A DNA stretch of 64,000 nucleotides. It comes from Bog-532 sp963830385 (GTDB lineage Bacteria > Actinomycetota > Actinomycetes > Streptosporangiales > Streptosporangiaceae). Shown here in pieces: positions 62,680 to 64,000 of this stretch; the stretch's first letter is position 1; each line of letters opens with the position of its first letter. The DNA is taken from assembly GCA_963830385.1 (NCBI GenBank), contig CAWHMD010000009.1, positions 434,001-498,000 on the forward strand, read 5' to 3'. A model generated the notes under the pieces. It did no database searches and was not told the origin of the DNA. It was given only the letters and a program-made list of their open reading frames with translations. Position numbers and translations under genes: made by a program.

Positions 62680-63315
62680 TCAGCCCGGCAGCCGCTCCCG
62701 GTTCGCCGCTTCCACGTCCCGCGCCGACTGCTCGTCGCCGCGCTCCCGCAAACCCGCCACCACTCCCACCACGTCAGCCTCAGGCCGATTCTGGCTCAGC
62801 TTGGCCTTGGCCTCGATGCGCGTGATAGCCAGTTCGAGCCCGACGATGGCCCGCAGCTGCCCCGCCACAAACTTCTCCGGGGCGTCGTCCACCGACCACG
62901 GCTCGGCCCGCGCGGCCTCGTGCTTGGCGGTGAGCCGCCGCACCAGGTTCTCCACCCACACCGGATCGTCGTGCACGACCAGCTGGCCGTAGACGTGGGC
63001 GGTGATGTAGTTCCAGGTGGGGACGACCCGGCCGTGCTCCGCCTTGGACTGGTACCAGCCGGGGGAGATGTAGGCGTCGGCGCCGCGCACGATGACCAGC
63101 GACTCGCCCCGCGCGGGCACCCGCCACTGGTCGTTGTTGCGGGCCACGTGGCCGAGCAGCGCACCGTGCGGCCCGGCCTCCGGGGCGAACACGAACGGCA
63201 GCAGGGTGGCCAGGAGTCCCTGGTCGGTCATCGTGATCAGGTCGGCCGCGCCGTGGTGCACCAGCAGCTCGCGCACCTGAGCATCGTCGACCGCGAAATG
63301 CGCTGGAACGTACAT
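62680..63315 (-). CDS. PaiB-like FMN-binding negative transcriptional regulator
   Basis: 211 residues from ATG 63315. Family features: MYVPAHFAVDDAQVRELLVHHG, LLATLLPFVFAPEAGPHGALLGHVARNNDQW, ESLVIVRGADAYISPGWYQSK and VPTWNYITAHVYGQLVVHDD. The fold is a split barrel that can bind FMN; B. subtilis PaiB affects sporulation and protease genes. No DNA-binding motif is visible, so the regulator label is by family only. It is followed on the same strand by nothing within the window. Confidence 0.87.
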   Translation of the reverse strand: MYVPAHFAVDDAQVRELLVHHGAADLITMTDQGLLATLLPFVFAPEAGPHGALLGHVARNNDQWRVPARGESLVIVRGADAYISPGWYQSKAEHGRVVPTWNYITAHVYGQLVVHDDPVWVENLVRRLTAKHEAARAEPWSVDDAPEKFVAGQLRAIVGLELAITRIEAKAKLSQNRPEADVVGVVAGLRERGDEQSARDVEAANRERLPG

Positions 63316-63371
63316 GCCCCCAACGTATGCCGGACCCCCGGCCAGATCCCAACCGGTCGGGGGTCCGCACG

Positions 63372-64000
63372 TCAGCTGTAAGACTCCGCCGGCCCGGGGA
63401 AGTTGCCCGACACGACATCCCGCGCGTACGCCGTCGCCGCGTCCCGCAGTATCGACCCCACATCCGCGTAATGGCGCACGAACTTGGGCGTCCGCGGCGA
63501 CAGCCCCGCCATGTCCTGCCACACCAGGACCTGGGCGTCACAGCCCGGGCCGGCCCCGATGCCGATCGTCGGAATCGTCAGGGATTCGGTCACCCGGGCC
63601 GCCAGCGGGGCCGGCACCGCCTCGAGCACGACCGCGAACGCGCCGGCTGCCTCCATCGCCTTGGCGTCCTGGACCAGCCGCTCGCCGTCCTCGCCGCGGC
63701 CCTGCACCCGGAAGCCGCCGAACGCGTGCACCGACTGAGGGGTCAGGCCCACGTGCGCCATCACCGGCACCCCGGCCGCGACCAGGTCCTCGACCTGGCG
63801 GGCGATCCGCTGCCCGCCTTCCAGCTTGACGGCGTGCGCGCCGGACTCCTTCATGAACCGGGCCGCCGTGGCCAGCGCGTCCCCACTGGACGCCTGGTAG
63901 GAGCCGAACGGCAGGTCGGCCACGACCATCGCCCGGCTGGTGCCGCGCACCACCGCCGCGGTCAGCGAAATAAGTTCATCTGTCGTCACCGGGATCGTGG
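63372..64000 (-). CDS. panB: 3-methyl-2-oxobutanoate hydroxymethyltransferase, 5' end outside window
   Basis: About 205 residues of the C-terminal part are visible: VVADLPFGSYQ, AHAVKLEGG, PVMAHVGLTPQS, GGFRVQGRG, FAVVLEAVPAPLAARVTESLTIPTIGIGAGPGCDAQVLVWQDM. These include the ketopantoate-binding Lys and the family's catalytic Glu (VVLEAVP). PanB makes ketopantoate for pantothenate and CoA synthesis. The metal-binding N-terminus lies beyond base 64000; the Met at 63989 is internal. Confidence 0.93.
   Translation of the reverse strand, partial: TIPVTTDELISLTAAVVRGTSRAMVVADLPFGSYQASSGDALATAARFMKESGAHAVKLEGGQRIARQVEDLVAAGVPVMAHVGLTPQSVHAFGGFRVQGRGEDGERLVQDAKAMEAAGAFAVVLEAVPAPLAARVTESLTIPTIGIGAGPGCDAQVLVWQDMAGLSPRTPKFVRHYADVGSILRDAATAYARDVVSGNFPGPAESYS

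Overview
The window is high-GC, densely packed bacterial chromosome from an actinomycete. The evidence is frequent GTG/TTG starts with 4-bp stop/start overlaps, an infC gene with a long Ala/Pro/Glu tail, a 16S-23S spacer without tRNAs, an F420-dependent oxidoreductase, an IdeR/DtxR-type iron box and leaderless-type promoters. The genus cannot be named from reading alone; the 16S genes (25091-26610 and 33349-34868) would settle it.

Layout. 1-343: 3' end of an MltG-like transglycosylase. 658-3283: MarR regulator plus a DrrAB-type ABC exporter. 3350-4276: SDR-type epimerase behind two operator-like palindromes. 4763-12525: translation block with an attenuator-like leader, infC, rpmI, rplT, an rRNA methyltransferase, a sensor kinase, pheS and pheT. 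12566-14729: TDT transporter and divergent LysR regulator. 14922-22405: arginine cluster argC-J-B-D-F-R-H behind a promoter buried in two ARG boxes (no argG). 22478-24483: DNA glycosylase and tyrS.

24841-38653 holds two same-direction rRNA operons (16S-23S-5S). They are copies of a roughly 5.55-kb direct repeat in which I found one difference, in the spacer. The 2.7 kb between them carries a broken streptomycin-type phosphotransferase, a transposase remnant, a VapBC-like toxin-antitoxin pair and the second operon's promoters.

After the rRNA region come a conserved Arg/Asp-rich TPR-like protein (38737-41136), a Tet(M)/Otr(A)-like ribosome-protection GTPase with an overlapping upstream ORF, a metallo-beta-lactamase-fold hydrolase, a DUF1015 protein and a TPR/HAD pair. 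A cysteine-dioxygenase-like gene follows; it lacks the usual metal-binding histidines and sits behind a short ORF ending in a cysteine cluster. Next are a BcrA-type ABC exporter, map, two double-domain YbjQ-like proteins, a siderophore-interacting protein under an iron box, a two-component system beside an MFS exporter, a MocR regulator with a divergent EamA transporter, an F420 oxidoreductase, DUF427/SDR genes, a PaiB-like protein and the 3' part of panB.

Most interesting points: (1) the polycysteine ORF at 47286-47375, whose Cys codons are complementary to the Shine-Dalgarno region of the next gene; (2) the attenuator-like switch and ATC start codon of infC; (3) a toxin-antitoxin module placed between two nearly identical rRNA operons; (4) an unexplained 15-base motif (TGATAACAGCAAGAA) present four times; (5) single-base frame breaks in pheS, argC and the phosphotransferase, of which at least the first two look like sequencing errors.
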